NCBI RefSeq assembly: GCF_000767165.1
Contig: NZ_AXCZ01000012.1
Coordinates: forward strand, 1 to 33,796
Source: Cellulomonas bogoriensis 69B4 = DSM 16987
Lineage (GTDB): Bacteria; Actinomycetota; Actinomycetes; Actinomycetales; Cellulomonadaceae
Direction: 5' to 3'
DNA length: 33,796 nucleotides
In this document: positions 1 through 7,436 of the stretch, in pieces
How positions within the stretch are numbered: the first letter of the stretch is position 1
Layout: every line of letters starts with the position of its first letter
Program-made: the position numbers and the translations under genes
The notes under the pieces: model-generated
Seen by the model: the letters and a program-made list of their open reading frames with translations, nothing else
Database searches by the model: none
What the model was told of the DNA's origin: nothing

Positions 1-976
1 TCTCGGGTGTCGGGTCGGGTTCGTGTGCGGGCCGCCACGCCGCGTCCCGGCACTCGGACTCCGAGACCTTCGTGGGGTCTACCTGCCCGTCGAGGGTGAG
101 GGTCACGCACGCGTCGTAGAACACCTTGTCGTACTCGCGGAAGTTGAACACCTCTGCCCTGACGAGGAGGCGTTCGCCCTCAGGCGACCAGGTGACGCGG
201 TCCGGGAGCCAGAGGGTGTCGTCGAACACGACCTGGTCGGTGCCGTCGGCGGCCGCGTGAGCGGCGCGCCCCCCGATGCTGTATGCGATGCGTGTGCCGT
301 CCGGGGACCAGGCTGGGTTCGAACCCCAGGGGATGAGGAGGTCTCCTGGTGGTGGGGTGCTCCCGTCGGCCGCGACCACGTGGATCCCCTCGGGACCGCG
401 GTAGGCGATGCGGTCGCCGTCGGGGTGCCAGGCCGGGTCCCGGCCGGTGTAGCCCAGGTCCCGGATGTGCGTCCCATCCGTCGCGGAGATCACACGGTTG
501 CCCGTGGCGATCTCCGTCCCGTCCGGTGACCAGGACAGCCCGGCCAGGTCCGGGGTCCCCAGGTCACGCCAACTGCAGTCGGCCAGCGCGACGATGATCA
601 GGCTGGACGTGCCGCCCTGGTCATCCTCCGGTGTGAGCGCCAGCATGCTCCCGTCCTGCGACCAGGCGAGCTCTCGGTGCGATGACCACTTTGGCGCGGT
701 GAAGCGCACGTTGTGGAGCATCTGAAGCTCTCCCATGCACGGCGCGTTGTACCCACGCGCGTGGCCCTCCGCGAACTCGTCGCGCACCCCGGTCGGGATG
801 ATCGTGCGCACGTCGTCCTGGGTCGAGGCGGTGCTGGTGACCTCGCTCTGAGCCCCGGCCGGCATGACGGGGGTGGCTGCGAGGGCCAGTGCCAGGAGGG
901 GGACGGCACCTCGCCGCCCGAGCGTGCCCCACCTCCGTGGCGTGGCTCCCGGTTCTGCGATCCGGTTGCTGGTCAT
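1..976 (-). CDS. Secreted TolB/PD40-like beta-propeller protein, C-terminus beyond window edge
   Basis: The reading frame is open from an ATG at 976 to the left edge (325 residues visible). It starts with a Sec-type signal: an Arg-containing n-region, a Leu/Ala-rich core near residues 24-39, and a likely cleavage after A-G-A near residue 42. The mature part has propeller repeats of the form W-S-P-D-G-T-x-I-A (for example LSWSPDGTEIATG, PAWHPDGDRIAYRG, PAWSPDGTRIAYS, VTWSPEGERL). Conserved Cys occur in a D-C-S-W-R-D-L-G segment. The start is 8 bases after the stop of its upstream paralogue, and the Shine-Dalgarno AGGAG overlaps that stop, so the two are translationally coupled. It is a tandem duplicate of the gene at 985-2370. 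By analogy, the missing part should hold the Cys/Trp C-terminal module. Function unknown; extracellular by its signal. Confidence 0.85.
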   Translation of the reverse strand, partial: MTSNRIAEPGATPRRWGTLGRRGAVPLLALALAATPVMPAGAQSEVTSTASTQDDVRTIIPTGVRDEFAEGHARGYNAPCMGELQMLHNVRFTAPKWSSHRELAWSQDGSMLALTPEDDQGGTSSLIIVALADCSWRDLGTPDLAGLSWSPDGTEIATGNRVISATDGTHIRDLGYTGRDPAWHPDGDRIAYRGPEGIHVVAADGSTPPPGDLLIPWGSNPAWSPDGTRIAYSIGGRAAHAAADGTDQVVFDDTLWLPDRVTWSPEGERLLVRAEVFNFREYDKVFYDACVTLTLDGQVDPTKVSESECRDAAWRPAHEPDPTPE

Positions 977-984
977 GATCACTC

Positions 985-2370
985 CTAGCAGTCGGGGACG
1001 TCGGTGACGTACTCGAGGCTGTGGTGGCGGGCGGCTTGCACGACGGTGCCCCAACCGAGACCGCCCCTGCGCCATGTGCCGTCGGAGGAGTCCATGTAGT
1101 AGAAGGGGATGCTCAGGGGGACGCGGTGGCGGACGAGCCTGACGACCTGGTCCATCTGGACGGCCCACCCGGGTCCGCAGATGTGGGACTCGAGCAGCTG
1201 GGGGTCCAGGTCACGGGGCCAGGTGTGGCCGAACTCCACGTGCAGCAAGGTCTGGTGGCCGCTGTTGTGCCAGGAGGGTGGGGCGTCGGGGTCGACCTTG
1301 CGGTACAGGTAGACCAACGTCATCTCGGGTGTCGGGTCGGGTTCGCGTGCGGGTCGCCACGCCACGTCGCGGCACTCGGACTCAAGGATGAGGTTGTCGA
1401 CCTGCCCGTCGAGGGTCATGGCGATGCACGAACCGTGGAACACCTCGTCGTACTCGCGGTACGTGAAGGCTTCGGCCGTGACGGCGAGGCGCTCGCCCTC
1501 AGGTGACCAGGTCACCCGTGAGGGGTAGTCGAAGTCGTCCGGGAGCAGGGCCTGGTCGGTGCCGTCGGCGGCGGAGTGGGCCACGCGGCCCCCGGTCAGG
1601 TAGGCGATGCGTGTGCCGTCGGGGGACCAGGCGGGCATCCCGGCCCAGGGGATGAGGAGGTCTCCTGGTGGTGGGGTGCTCCCGTCGGCTGCGACCACGT
1701 AGATGCCGCCGCTCCCTCGGTAGGCGATGCGGTCCCCGTCGGGGTGCCAGGCCGGGTCCCTCCCGGTGTAGCCCAGGTCCCGGATGTGCGTCCCGTCGGT
1801 CGCGGAGATCACGCGGTTGCCGGTGGCGATCTCCGTCCCGTCCGGGGACCAGGACATCCCCGCGAGGCGCGGGTTCCCCAGGTCGTGCCACGTGCAGTCG
1901 GACAGCCTGACGACCCCAAGGCCGTACCGGACCGACCCCAGCTCCGCCCCGAGCATCGACTCCGCTTCGATCGCGAGCATGCTTCCGTCCTGCGACCACG
2001 CGAACTCCTGCGCTTGGTAGCGCGGGAGGAGGCTCAGCTCGGTGACAGGATTGTAGGGATGTCTCAGGCACGGTCCGTGGAACCCGTTCCCGAACGCGTA
2101 CACGAACTCATCGAGCACCCCGGTGGGGATTCGGGTAGGGACGTCATCCCCGGCCGAGGTGGCCTCGGTGGCCTCGCTCTGAGCGCCTGCTGGGGTGAGG
2201 GGTGTGACCGCCAGGGTCAGGGCGAGCAACGGGACGGCACCACGCCGCCCGATCGTGCTCCACCGGCGTCGCGTCGTGCCTGACGCGGGAGTCCGTGTGG
2301 CGGTCATGAGCGGTCGGAGCCGCCTACGGCGGCGAGGGCTGGGAATCGTGAGACGACGTTGTCCGGTCAT
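985..2370 (-). CDS. Secreted TolB/PD40-like beta-propeller protein with one C-terminal Cys/Trp module
   Basis: This 461-residue product has a signal peptide ending in a P-A-G-A-Q-S region, then a propeller built of W-S-P-D-G-T-E-I-A type repeats, then a C-terminal module encoded at about 987-1325. The module runs V-Y-L-Y-R-K-V-D-P, S-W-H-N-S-G-H-Q, R-D-L-D-P, I-C-G-P-G-W-A-V-Q, L-G-W-G-T, ending Y-V-T-D-V-P-D-C. The same module occurs in the genes at 11290 and 13230. Start choice is uncertain. ATG 2370 has a GGGGGG Shine-Dalgarno, but adds an Arg-rich leader. ATG 2307 (440 residues) aligns with the start of the downstream paralogue but has no clear Shine-Dalgarno. No anchor motif is seen, so release outside the cell is likely. 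The ligand and role are unknown. Confidence 0.85.
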   Translation of the reverse strand: MTGQRRLTIPSPRRRRRLRPLMTATRTPASGTTRRRWSTIGRRGAVPLLALTLAVTPLTPAGAQSEATEATSAGDDVPTRIPTGVLDEFVYAFGNGFHGPCLRHPYNPVTELSLLPRYQAQEFAWSQDGSMLAIEAESMLGAELGSVRYGLGVVRLSDCTWHDLGNPRLAGMSWSPDGTEIATGNRVISATDGTHIRDLGYTGRDPAWHPDGDRIAYRGSGGIYVVAADGSTPPPGDLLIPWAGMPAWSPDGTRIAYLTGGRVAHSAADGTDQALLPDDFDYPSRVTWSPEGERLAVTAEAFTYREYDEVFHGSCIAMTLDGQVDNLILESECRDVAWRPAREPDPTPEMTLVYLYRKVDPDAPPSWHNSGHQTLLHVEFGHTWPRDLDPQLLESHICGPGWAVQMDQVVRLVRHRVPLSIPFYYMDSSDGTWRRGGLGWGTVVQAARHHSLEYVTDVPDC

Positions 2371-2528
2371 GGTTGCCCCCCGGCGGTATCGCGCCGTGGC
2401 CCCCTGCCGGACGGCGCTGGGGAGCGCTGGGCTCCCGTCCGGCGAACGTAACAACCGACCGCGGGCCCGCCTACCCCCTCAGGGGATCGGATCGCGGACG
2501 CGGGGGTGGGGTTGTGCGGGTCTGGGGC

Positions 2529-2576
2529 GGGACGTCCGGCAGAGTTCACGTGTTCGTGACATCCGCCGGACGTCCC
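2529..2576 (-). terminator. Hairpin after nrdB, probable terminator of the nrdAB operon
   Basis: A perfect 12-bp inverted repeat (GGGACGTCCGGC at 2529-2540 with its complement at 2565-2576) encloses a second small stem (TCACG/CGTGA). It lies just after the nrdB stop at 2585 and before the next minus-strand gene. There is no T-run, as is common for actinobacterial terminators. Confidence 0.65.
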
Positions 2577-2584
2577 GTCGAGGG

Positions 2585-3586
2585 TCAGGCGCGGGCGGTG
2601 GAGGCGGCCGCGTTGACCTCGTAGCTGGTGTTGGTGGCCTCGAAGAAGTTCACCAGCTGCAGGGTGTCGTTCGCTGCGGCCATCCACTTGGCGGGGTTCG
2701 ACACCTTGTAGTGCGGGTCGAACCCGAGCTCCTCCAGGCGGCGGTCGGCCAGGTACTTGACGTACTGGTTCACGTAGTCGGCGTTCAGGCCGAGGATGCC
2801 GGTGGGCAGCAGGTCCCGGTTGTACTGCTCCTCCATGTCGACAGCGTCCAGGATCATCTGGCGGATCTCCTCGGCGAACTCCGGGGTCTGCAGGTCCTCG
2901 TTCTCCTCCAGGACGGTGAGGATGAGGTTGATCCCGAACTTCAGGTGCAGCGACTCGTCACGGATGATCCAGTCCATGAGGGACCCGAAGTTCCGCAGCA
3001 GGTTCCGCTGACGGAAGCTCAACGCGACCATGAACCCGCTGTAGAACCAGATGCCCTCGAGGATGACGTTGTACGCCACCAGGTTCCGCACGAAGTCCTG
3101 CTTGCCGGCGGTGGTGGTGATGTCGAGGGTCTGCTCGGTCATCCGCTTGATGTAGCGGACCTCGAACTCCTCCTTCGCGGCCATCGAGGGGACGGTCACG
3201 TGGGACTCGTACGCCTCGGCGCGGTCGATCGGGAACGTCTCCAGGACGTACTCGAACGACATGCAGTGGTTGGCCTCCTCCCACATCTGCTTCGCGAGGT
3301 ACAGGTGCGCCTCGGGTGCATTGATGTAGGGGTACACCCCGAACGCGAGCGCCTTGTTGACCAGCAGCTCGTTGGGGTTGAAGTAGCTCATGAGGAACGT
3401 GACGGCGTGCTTCTCCTCGTCAGTCATCTTCTGGAAGTCCGCGAGGTCCTCACCGAGCTGGATCTCGTTGGGGAACCACGTGTTCGCCACGGCCTGCTCG
3501 TACAGGTCCATGGCCCACTGGTAGCGCACGGGCTTGAGGAGCAGGCCCTCGGAGATCCCGGTGCCGAGCATCTGGGGTGCGGTCAT
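2585..3586 (-). CDS. nrdB: Ribonucleotide reductase class I beta subunit, class Ic-type (Phe at the radical position)
   Basis: The 333-residue product is the R2 subunit, which generates and stores the oxidant that starts ribonucleotide reduction in NrdA. The six metal ligands of the ferritin-like bundle are present: E73, E104, H107, E177, E211 and H214. The residue seven after E104, where the stable tyrosyl radical sits in class Ia/Ib proteins, is F111. The first ligand is Glu rather than Asp. These positions match the Chlamydia trachomatis class Ic protein (E89, E120, H123, F127, E193, E227, H230) with a constant offset of 16, and C-terminal Y322 matches its Y338. This predicts a Mn/Fe cofactor, not a Tyr radical. 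The gene lies 73 bases downstream of nrdA, starts at ATG 3586 with AAGGAG, and is followed by a hairpin. Confidence 0.96.
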   Translation of the reverse strand: MTAPQMLGTGISEGLLLKPVRYQWAMDLYEQAVANTWFPNEIQLGEDLADFQKMTDEEKHAVTFLMSYFNPNELLVNKALAFGVYPYINAPEAHLYLAKQMWEEANHCMSFEYVLETFPIDRAEAYESHVTVPSMAAKEEFEVRYIKRMTEQTLDITTTAGKQDFVRNLVAYNVILEGIWFYSGFMVALSFRQRNLLRNFGSLMDWIIRDESLHLKFGINLILTVLEENEDLQTPEFAEEIRQMILDAVDMEEQYNRDLLPTGILGLNADYVNQYVKYLADRRLEELGFDPHYKVSNPAKWMAAANDTLQLVNFFEATNTSYEVNAAASTARA

Positions 3587-3659
3587 GACGACTCCTTGTT
3601 CACATGGCCCGTCGTCGTGGTCGGGCCGGCGCGGTGGGTGGGTCAGGCTCGGGCAGGGA

Positions 3660-6383
3660 TCACTGGCAGGACTCGCACTGCAGGCGTTCCATCGGGTCGA
3701 CGGGGCACGCGACGCCGTCGACCACGTCGGTGTCGGACACGTCCGTGACCTCCAGCACCCGCTCGACCGCAGCCTCCAGCTGCTGGTCCGACGCGACGCT
3801 CGGCGCAGGCGCAGGCGCAGGCGCAGCTTTCGGGGTGGGCGCGGGAACGGGGGCTGGGTCCGCTGCCGGCTCCGGGGCCTTGGCCGTCGCGCCCCCGGTG
3901 GCCTTGCCGAACCCGAAGCCTCGACGCTGCGCCGGTGCGCTGCTCCCGGAGGTGGCCTCGGGGGTAGACGTCCCGGGCCGCTTCTCGGCCTTGTTGACCC
4001 GCACGGTCGACTGCTCGGCGGTGTGCCGGGGCTTCACGTGCAGGTAGTACGTCGTCTTCACACCCCGCTCCCACGCCGCGGAGTACAGGGACGCCATCTC
4101 ACCGACGTCCCGCGAGGCGAGGTAGATGTTCCGGCTGATCGCCTGGTCGATCCACTTCTGGGCGCGGGCCGCGACCTCGATGAACGCGTACGGCGAGAGC
4201 TGGAACGAGGTCCGGTACACGTCGCGGATCCGCTCCGGGATTCCCTCGACCTGCTCCAGGTCGCCCTGCGCGGCCAGCAGGTCCTCACGGACGTCGTCCC
4301 ACAGGCCGGCGGCCTGCAGGTCGCGCACCAGGTTGCGGTTGACCTCCAGGAACTTGCCCGAGGACGTGGCCCGGCTGAAGATCTGCGAGAACTGCGGGTC
4401 CAGGCCGGGGGTGGTGCCGGCGACCAGGCCGATGGACGCCGTCGGTGCGATGGCCATGAGGGTGGCGTTGCGGATGCCGCCCTTGACCTTGGTGCGCAGG
4501 GTGTCCCAGTCGAGGCGGGTGGTGCGGTCGACCTTCACCGGCACGCCGCGGTCGGCCTCGAGGCGGTCCAGGGTGTCGATCGGGACCATGCCCTTGGACC
4601 AGCCCGAGCCCTCGAAGTTCGCGTAGGCGCCGCGCTCGCGGGCCAGGTCGGCGCTGGCGTCGATCGCGTGGTAGCTGACGAACTCCATGACGCGGTCGAT
4701 CAGCTCGTAGGACTCTTCGGACTCGTACGCGTACCCGAGGCGCTCGGTCAGGTCGGTGAACCCCATGACGCCCAGACCGATCGCCCGGTTGGAGCGGTTG
4801 GCGTGGTCGGACTCGTCGACCGAGCTGAGGGTGATGTCGACCAGGTTGTCGAGCTGGCGGACGGCGGTGCGGGCGCTGTCACGCAGTCGGTCCCAGTCCA
4901 GGTCGCCGTCGGTCAGGTGCGCGGCGAGGTTGATGGACGCGAGGTTGCAGACGGCGATGTTGTCGCGGTCCTGCGGCAGGCAGATCTCGGTGCACAGGTT
5001 CGACAGGTGGATGGTCCCGGTGTTGTCGTTCAGCGCCCGGGAGTTGATGGTGTCCTTCCACGTGAGCCACGGGTGGGACGTGGTCTGCAGGGTGATGAGG
5101 ATGGAGGTCCACTGCTCGCGGGCCTTGATGCGGCGGTGCCGGCTCAGGCGCCCTGCCTTGGCCTCTGCGACGTAGTGGGCGTACCGGGCCGAGAACTCCG
5201 CGCCGGTCAGCTCGACCAGGTCGGGGGTCTCGGCGGGGTCGAACAGGTACCAGTCGTCGTCGGCGGCGACGCGCTTCATGAACTCGTCGCTGATCCACAC
5301 GGCGGTGTTGGCGGTGCGGGTGCGTCGGTAGGGGTCGCCGGAGTTCTGGCGCAGGTCCAGGAACTGGGGGAAGTCCAGGTGCCAGTTCTCCATGTAGAAG
5401 CACAGGGCCCCGAACTTCTTGCCCCCGCGGGACACCGCGCGCAGCGTGGAGTCGATCGTGTGCATGAACGGGATGGGCCCGGTGGAGGTGGTGTTGTTCG
5501 ACCGGATGGGCGAGCCCTCGGACCGCAGCTTGGTGACGGACAGGCCGATGCCGCCGGTGCCCTTGGTGAGCCACATGACGTCGCGCACCGACTTGGCGAT
5601 GTGCTCGATGTCGTCCTCCATCTGCATGACGAAGCAGTTGGAGAGCTGGGGGTAGGACGTCCCTGCGTTGACGAGGGTGGACCCGGCGGGCAGGTAGTCC
5701 AGGCGGGCGATCTTGTCGTAGAACCCGATCGCGGCGGCGGTGGGGTCGGCCTCGTTGAGGGACAGGCCCATGGCCACGCGCATCCAGAAGTACTGGGGGA
5801 CCTCCAGGGCCTTGCCGTGCCGGTCGTTGATCATGTACCGGTTCCGCATGGTGACGGTCCCGATGTAGTGCAGGTTCTCGTCGTGGTGGTGGTTCAGCGC
5901 GGCGGCGACGGCGTCGAGGTCGAAGTGGGTGACCAGGCGCTCGTCGAGCAGACCCTGCTCGACGGCCTCACGGACGTATCCGGGGAACCGGGCCTGGTGG
6001 AGCAGGGCGAGCTCGAGGTCGGTCTCGTAGTCGCCGAGCACACGCTTGTAGATGACCTTGCGCAGCAGGCGGGCGGCGATGACGTCGTAGTCCGGGTCGT
6101 CCTTGACGTTCTGGACGGCGACGCCGATGGCGGCCTCGTCGAGCTGCTCGGTGGTGATGCCGTCGAACAGGGTGATGGCGAGCTCGCTGGCGACCTGCAT
6201 GGCCTTGGCGATGTGATCGGTCAGGCCGGCGGCCGCGCGCTCGATCGCCTTGTTGATCATGTCGGCGTTGTAGGGCTCCTGCGTCCCGTCGCGCTTGGTG
6301 ACGTGGATGCGGGGTGTGTGGTGGGAGGTCGCGTCCCCGGACGGTGATCCGTCGGGGTTGGTGCGGAGGTCGGTGAGGGTCAT
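3660..6383 (-). CDS. nrdA: Ribonucleoside-diphosphate reductase class I alpha subunit
   Basis: The 907-residue catalytic subunit makes dNDPs from NDPs. An N-terminal ATP-cone (about residues 24-115) is the allosteric activity site. Active-site Cys are C250 (in S-N-C-F-V), thiyl C464 (in N-L-C-T-E-I-C) and C479 (in N-I-A-V-C-N-L). The radical-path tyrosines are Y779-Y780 (in V-K-T-T-Y-Y). The C-terminal redox pair is C903/C906 in the last five residues. Between the barrel and the tail is an unusually Ala/Pro-rich flexible stretch of roughly 50 residues. The frame stays open upstream to 6713, but that part overlaps the riboswitch. ATG 6383 has a GGGAGAG Shine-Dalgarno and begins right before the ATP-cone. 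It is the first gene of nrdA-nrdB, with a ~310-base leader carrying a cobalamin riboswitch and NrdR boxes. Confidence 0.97.
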   Translation of the reverse strand: MTLTDLRTNPDGSPSGDATSHHTPRIHVTKRDGTQEPYNADMINKAIERAAAGLTDHIAKAMQVASELAITLFDGITTEQLDEAAIGVAVQNVKDDPDYDVIAARLLRKVIYKRVLGDYETDLELALLHQARFPGYVREAVEQGLLDERLVTHFDLDAVAAALNHHHDENLHYIGTVTMRNRYMINDRHGKALEVPQYFWMRVAMGLSLNEADPTAAAIGFYDKIARLDYLPAGSTLVNAGTSYPQLSNCFVMQMEDDIEHIAKSVRDVMWLTKGTGGIGLSVTKLRSEGSPIRSNNTTSTGPIPFMHTIDSTLRAVSRGGKKFGALCFYMENWHLDFPQFLDLRQNSGDPYRRTRTANTAVWISDEFMKRVAADDDWYLFDPAETPDLVELTGAEFSARYAHYVAEAKAGRLSRHRRIKAREQWTSILITLQTTSHPWLTWKDTINSRALNDNTGTIHLSNLCTEICLPQDRDNIAVCNLASINLAAHLTDGDLDWDRLRDSARTAVRQLDNLVDITLSSVDESDHANRSNRAIGLGVMGFTDLTERLGYAYESEESYELIDRVMEFVSYHAIDASADLARERGAYANFEGSGWSKGMVPIDTLDRLEADRGVPVKVDRTTRLDWDTLRTKVKGGIRNATLMAIAPTASIGLVAGTTPGLDPQFSQIFSRATSSGKFLEVNRNLVRDLQAAGLWDDVREDLLAAQGDLEQVEGIPERIRDVYRTSFQLSPYAFIEVAARAQKWIDQAISRNIYLASRDVGEMASLYSAAWERGVKTTYYLHVKPRHTAEQSTVRVNKAEKRPGTSTPEATSGSSAPAQRRGFGFGKATGGATAKAPEPAADPAPVPAPTPKAAPAPAPAPSVASDQQLEAAVERVLEVTDVSDTDVVDGVACPVDPMERLQCESCQ

Positions 6384-6486
6384 GGTCGTGCTCTCCCAGT
6401 CGAGCCGGTGGTGCGGTGCCCTGGGACGACGACGCTGCGCACGACGGCGCGTGTTCGCCGAGCCCGCCCGAGAGGCCCCGAACCGA

Positions 6487-6507
6487 ACGTGCACCGGCGG
6501 TGCACGT
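6487..6507 (-). promoter_or_regulatory. Perfect 10-bp hairpin between B12 aptamer and nrdA, possible expression platform
   Basis: ACGTGCACCG and its exact complement are separated by one base, immediately downstream of the riboswitch aptamer on the transcribed strand. No T-run follows, and the nrdA ribosome binding site is about 90 bases further on. Whether it acts in attenuation or in sequestering translation signals cannot be told from sequence alone. Confidence 0.4.
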
Positions 6508-6510
6508 ACC

Positions 6511-6690
6511 GACGGCAGGTCTTCGGACTCGTGGGCGGTGGACCAGGCCCGGTCCGTCCTACTGGCCGTCGCTTCCCGGTCTCCCAGTGCGTCATGACGG
6601 CGGTCGTTCCCACTTACCGCTGCGGGGCAGTCCCGGAGTTCCACCGGGTTCCCTCTTGCCTCACCCGGATGGCGCCCGGGTGAACCGTTC
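6511..6690 (-). promoter_or_regulatory. Cobalamin (B12) riboswitch in the nrdA leader
   Basis: On the minus strand the conserved B12-box core is clear: GGTGGAACTCC, then GACTGCCCCGCAGCGGTAA, preceded by GGGAA. The closing element ACGAGTCCGAAGACCTGCC follows at 6514-6533. These are the hallmark elements of the adenosylcobalamin aptamer (consensus G-C-C-A-C-T-G / GACTGCCCCGCAACGGTAA and GAGCC-GGA-GACC-GCC). The aptamer starts almost at the predicted transcription start and lies about 130 bases before the nrdA start. In actinobacteria, B12 riboswitches on class I reductase operons shut them off when cobalamin allows a B12-dependent class II enzyme (NrdJ) to work. No nrdJ is in this window. The 5' boundary is approximate. 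Confidence 0.93.
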
Positions 6691-6699
6691 GGCTGTGCG

Positions 6700-6730
6700 A
6701 GCGTAACCCACAACTTGTCAGATCACACAA
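6700..6730 (-). promoter_or_regulatory. Probable nrdAB promoter
   Basis: On the minus strand TACGCT (6705-6700) fits a TAnnnT -10 element. TTGTGT (6730-6725) is 19 bases upstream as a -35 and overlaps the downstream NrdR box. The predicted start near 6693 leads straight into the riboswitch. The spacing is slightly long, so the exact start is uncertain. Confidence 0.5.
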
Positions 6731-6771
6731 GATGTAGGGGGTGTTGGCGCCACCCATCTCAAGATGTGGGG
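6725..6771 (-). promoter_or_regulatory. Tandem NrdR boxes upstream of nrdAB
   Basis: Two 16-bp boxes are seen on the minus strand, CCCCTACATCTTGTGT (6740-6725) and CCCCACATCTTGAGAT (6771-6756). They share the CACATCTTG/TACATCTTG core of the NrdR-box family. They are exactly 31 bp apart, the three-turn spacing typical of NrdR sites. One box overlaps the predicted -35. NrdR is the ATP/dATP-sensing repressor of reductase genes; its own gene is not in this window. Confidence 0.82.
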
Positions 6772-6820
6772 GTGATCACATGCTCTGCCCCTGGTAGGTC
6801 GCCGGGCGGACGGGCGTGAC

Positions 6821-6987
6821 CTGCGGGTACGCAGAACCCCGACGGCCGCCTGGGCGCGTCGGGGTCGGGTCGGGTTCACGGTGGGTGCGGGTCGGAGCGC
6901 TGCTCGACGACCGGCTCACGCCCTGCACGGGCGTGAGGGGCGCACTGCCGGGTCGCGGAGCCCCCTGGTCACGCGACCCGGCAGTGC
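6821..6987. repeat. Cluster of four inverted repeats, including a perfect 16-bp stem
   Basis: Four hairpins follow one another: CTGCG/CGCAG (6821-6834), CCCCGACG/CGTCGGGG (6837-6864), CTCACGCCC/GGGCGTGAG (6915-6937), and GCACTGCCGGGTCGCG with its exact complement (6942-6957 and 6972-6987). They sit between the upp 3' end and the nrdAB promoter. They may terminate minus-strand transcription coming from upp, but upp ends 450 bases earlier and there is no T-run. Their role is unproven. Confidence 0.6.
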
Positions 6988-7436
6988 AGAGTCCTCAGTC
7001 AGCATCCCCCGAGCCGACGAGGACGTTCTCGGGTGCGCAGCCGGCGGACCGACCCGCACCCCGGACGGTGACGGCAGGCAGGTAGCCCCCCAGCTCCACG
7101 CACAGCCGTCGCACACGAATACCGTCACGGTGACCGGAGCGAACCCGTGCGACGGACAGCCACCCGTCTGTCACAAGAGCCCGCTCGTTTGTCACAGGTT
7201 GAGTCTGGGGCCTGGGGCGCCCGGCGACAAAGGGATTCCGGGAACGTCTCACGATGTGAACGAGTCTCACCTGTTCGGAGGTGGACAGGCTGGACATAGC
7301 GGACATTCGGGCGCGAACTGTTGAGGTTTCAACGTCCACGCGTTGGGCACGAACGGTGAACGGAGTCATAATTGTTTGTCACAATGTGACGCAATCGGGC
7401 TTTGTGCCCAGAACCGTCAAGCGTGCGGTCCTCGGG
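6988..7436. other. Intergenic stretch with no convincing gene; repeated TGTCACA words
   Basis: This part is visibly less GC-rich than its surroundings. A 124-codon minus-strand frame (6995-7369) exists, but its third codon positions are only moderately GC-rich and it resembles nothing I know. TGTCACA occurs three times (7169-7175, 7190-7196, 7377-7383). The last lies inside a perfect GTCACA-A-TGTGAC dyad at 7378-7390. The dyad could be an operator, but no plus-strand gene follows it. Confidence 0.4.

Noticed and set aside
2195-3748. A 517-codon plus-strand frame opposite nrdB
   Set aside because: It is antisense to nrdB, whose metal ligands and ribosome site are clear. The composition is that of a mirrored frame.
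3534-6347. A 937-codon plus-strand open frame opposite nrdA
   Set aside because: It is the antisense shadow of nrdA. Its Val/Gly/Asp/Arg-rich translation is typical of high-GC complementary frames and has no motifs.
6995-7369. A 124-codon minus-strand frame followed by a strong hairpin
   Set aside because: No ribosome site or recognisable motif. Third-position GC is much lower than in true genes nearby. It is kept only as part of the gene-free region.
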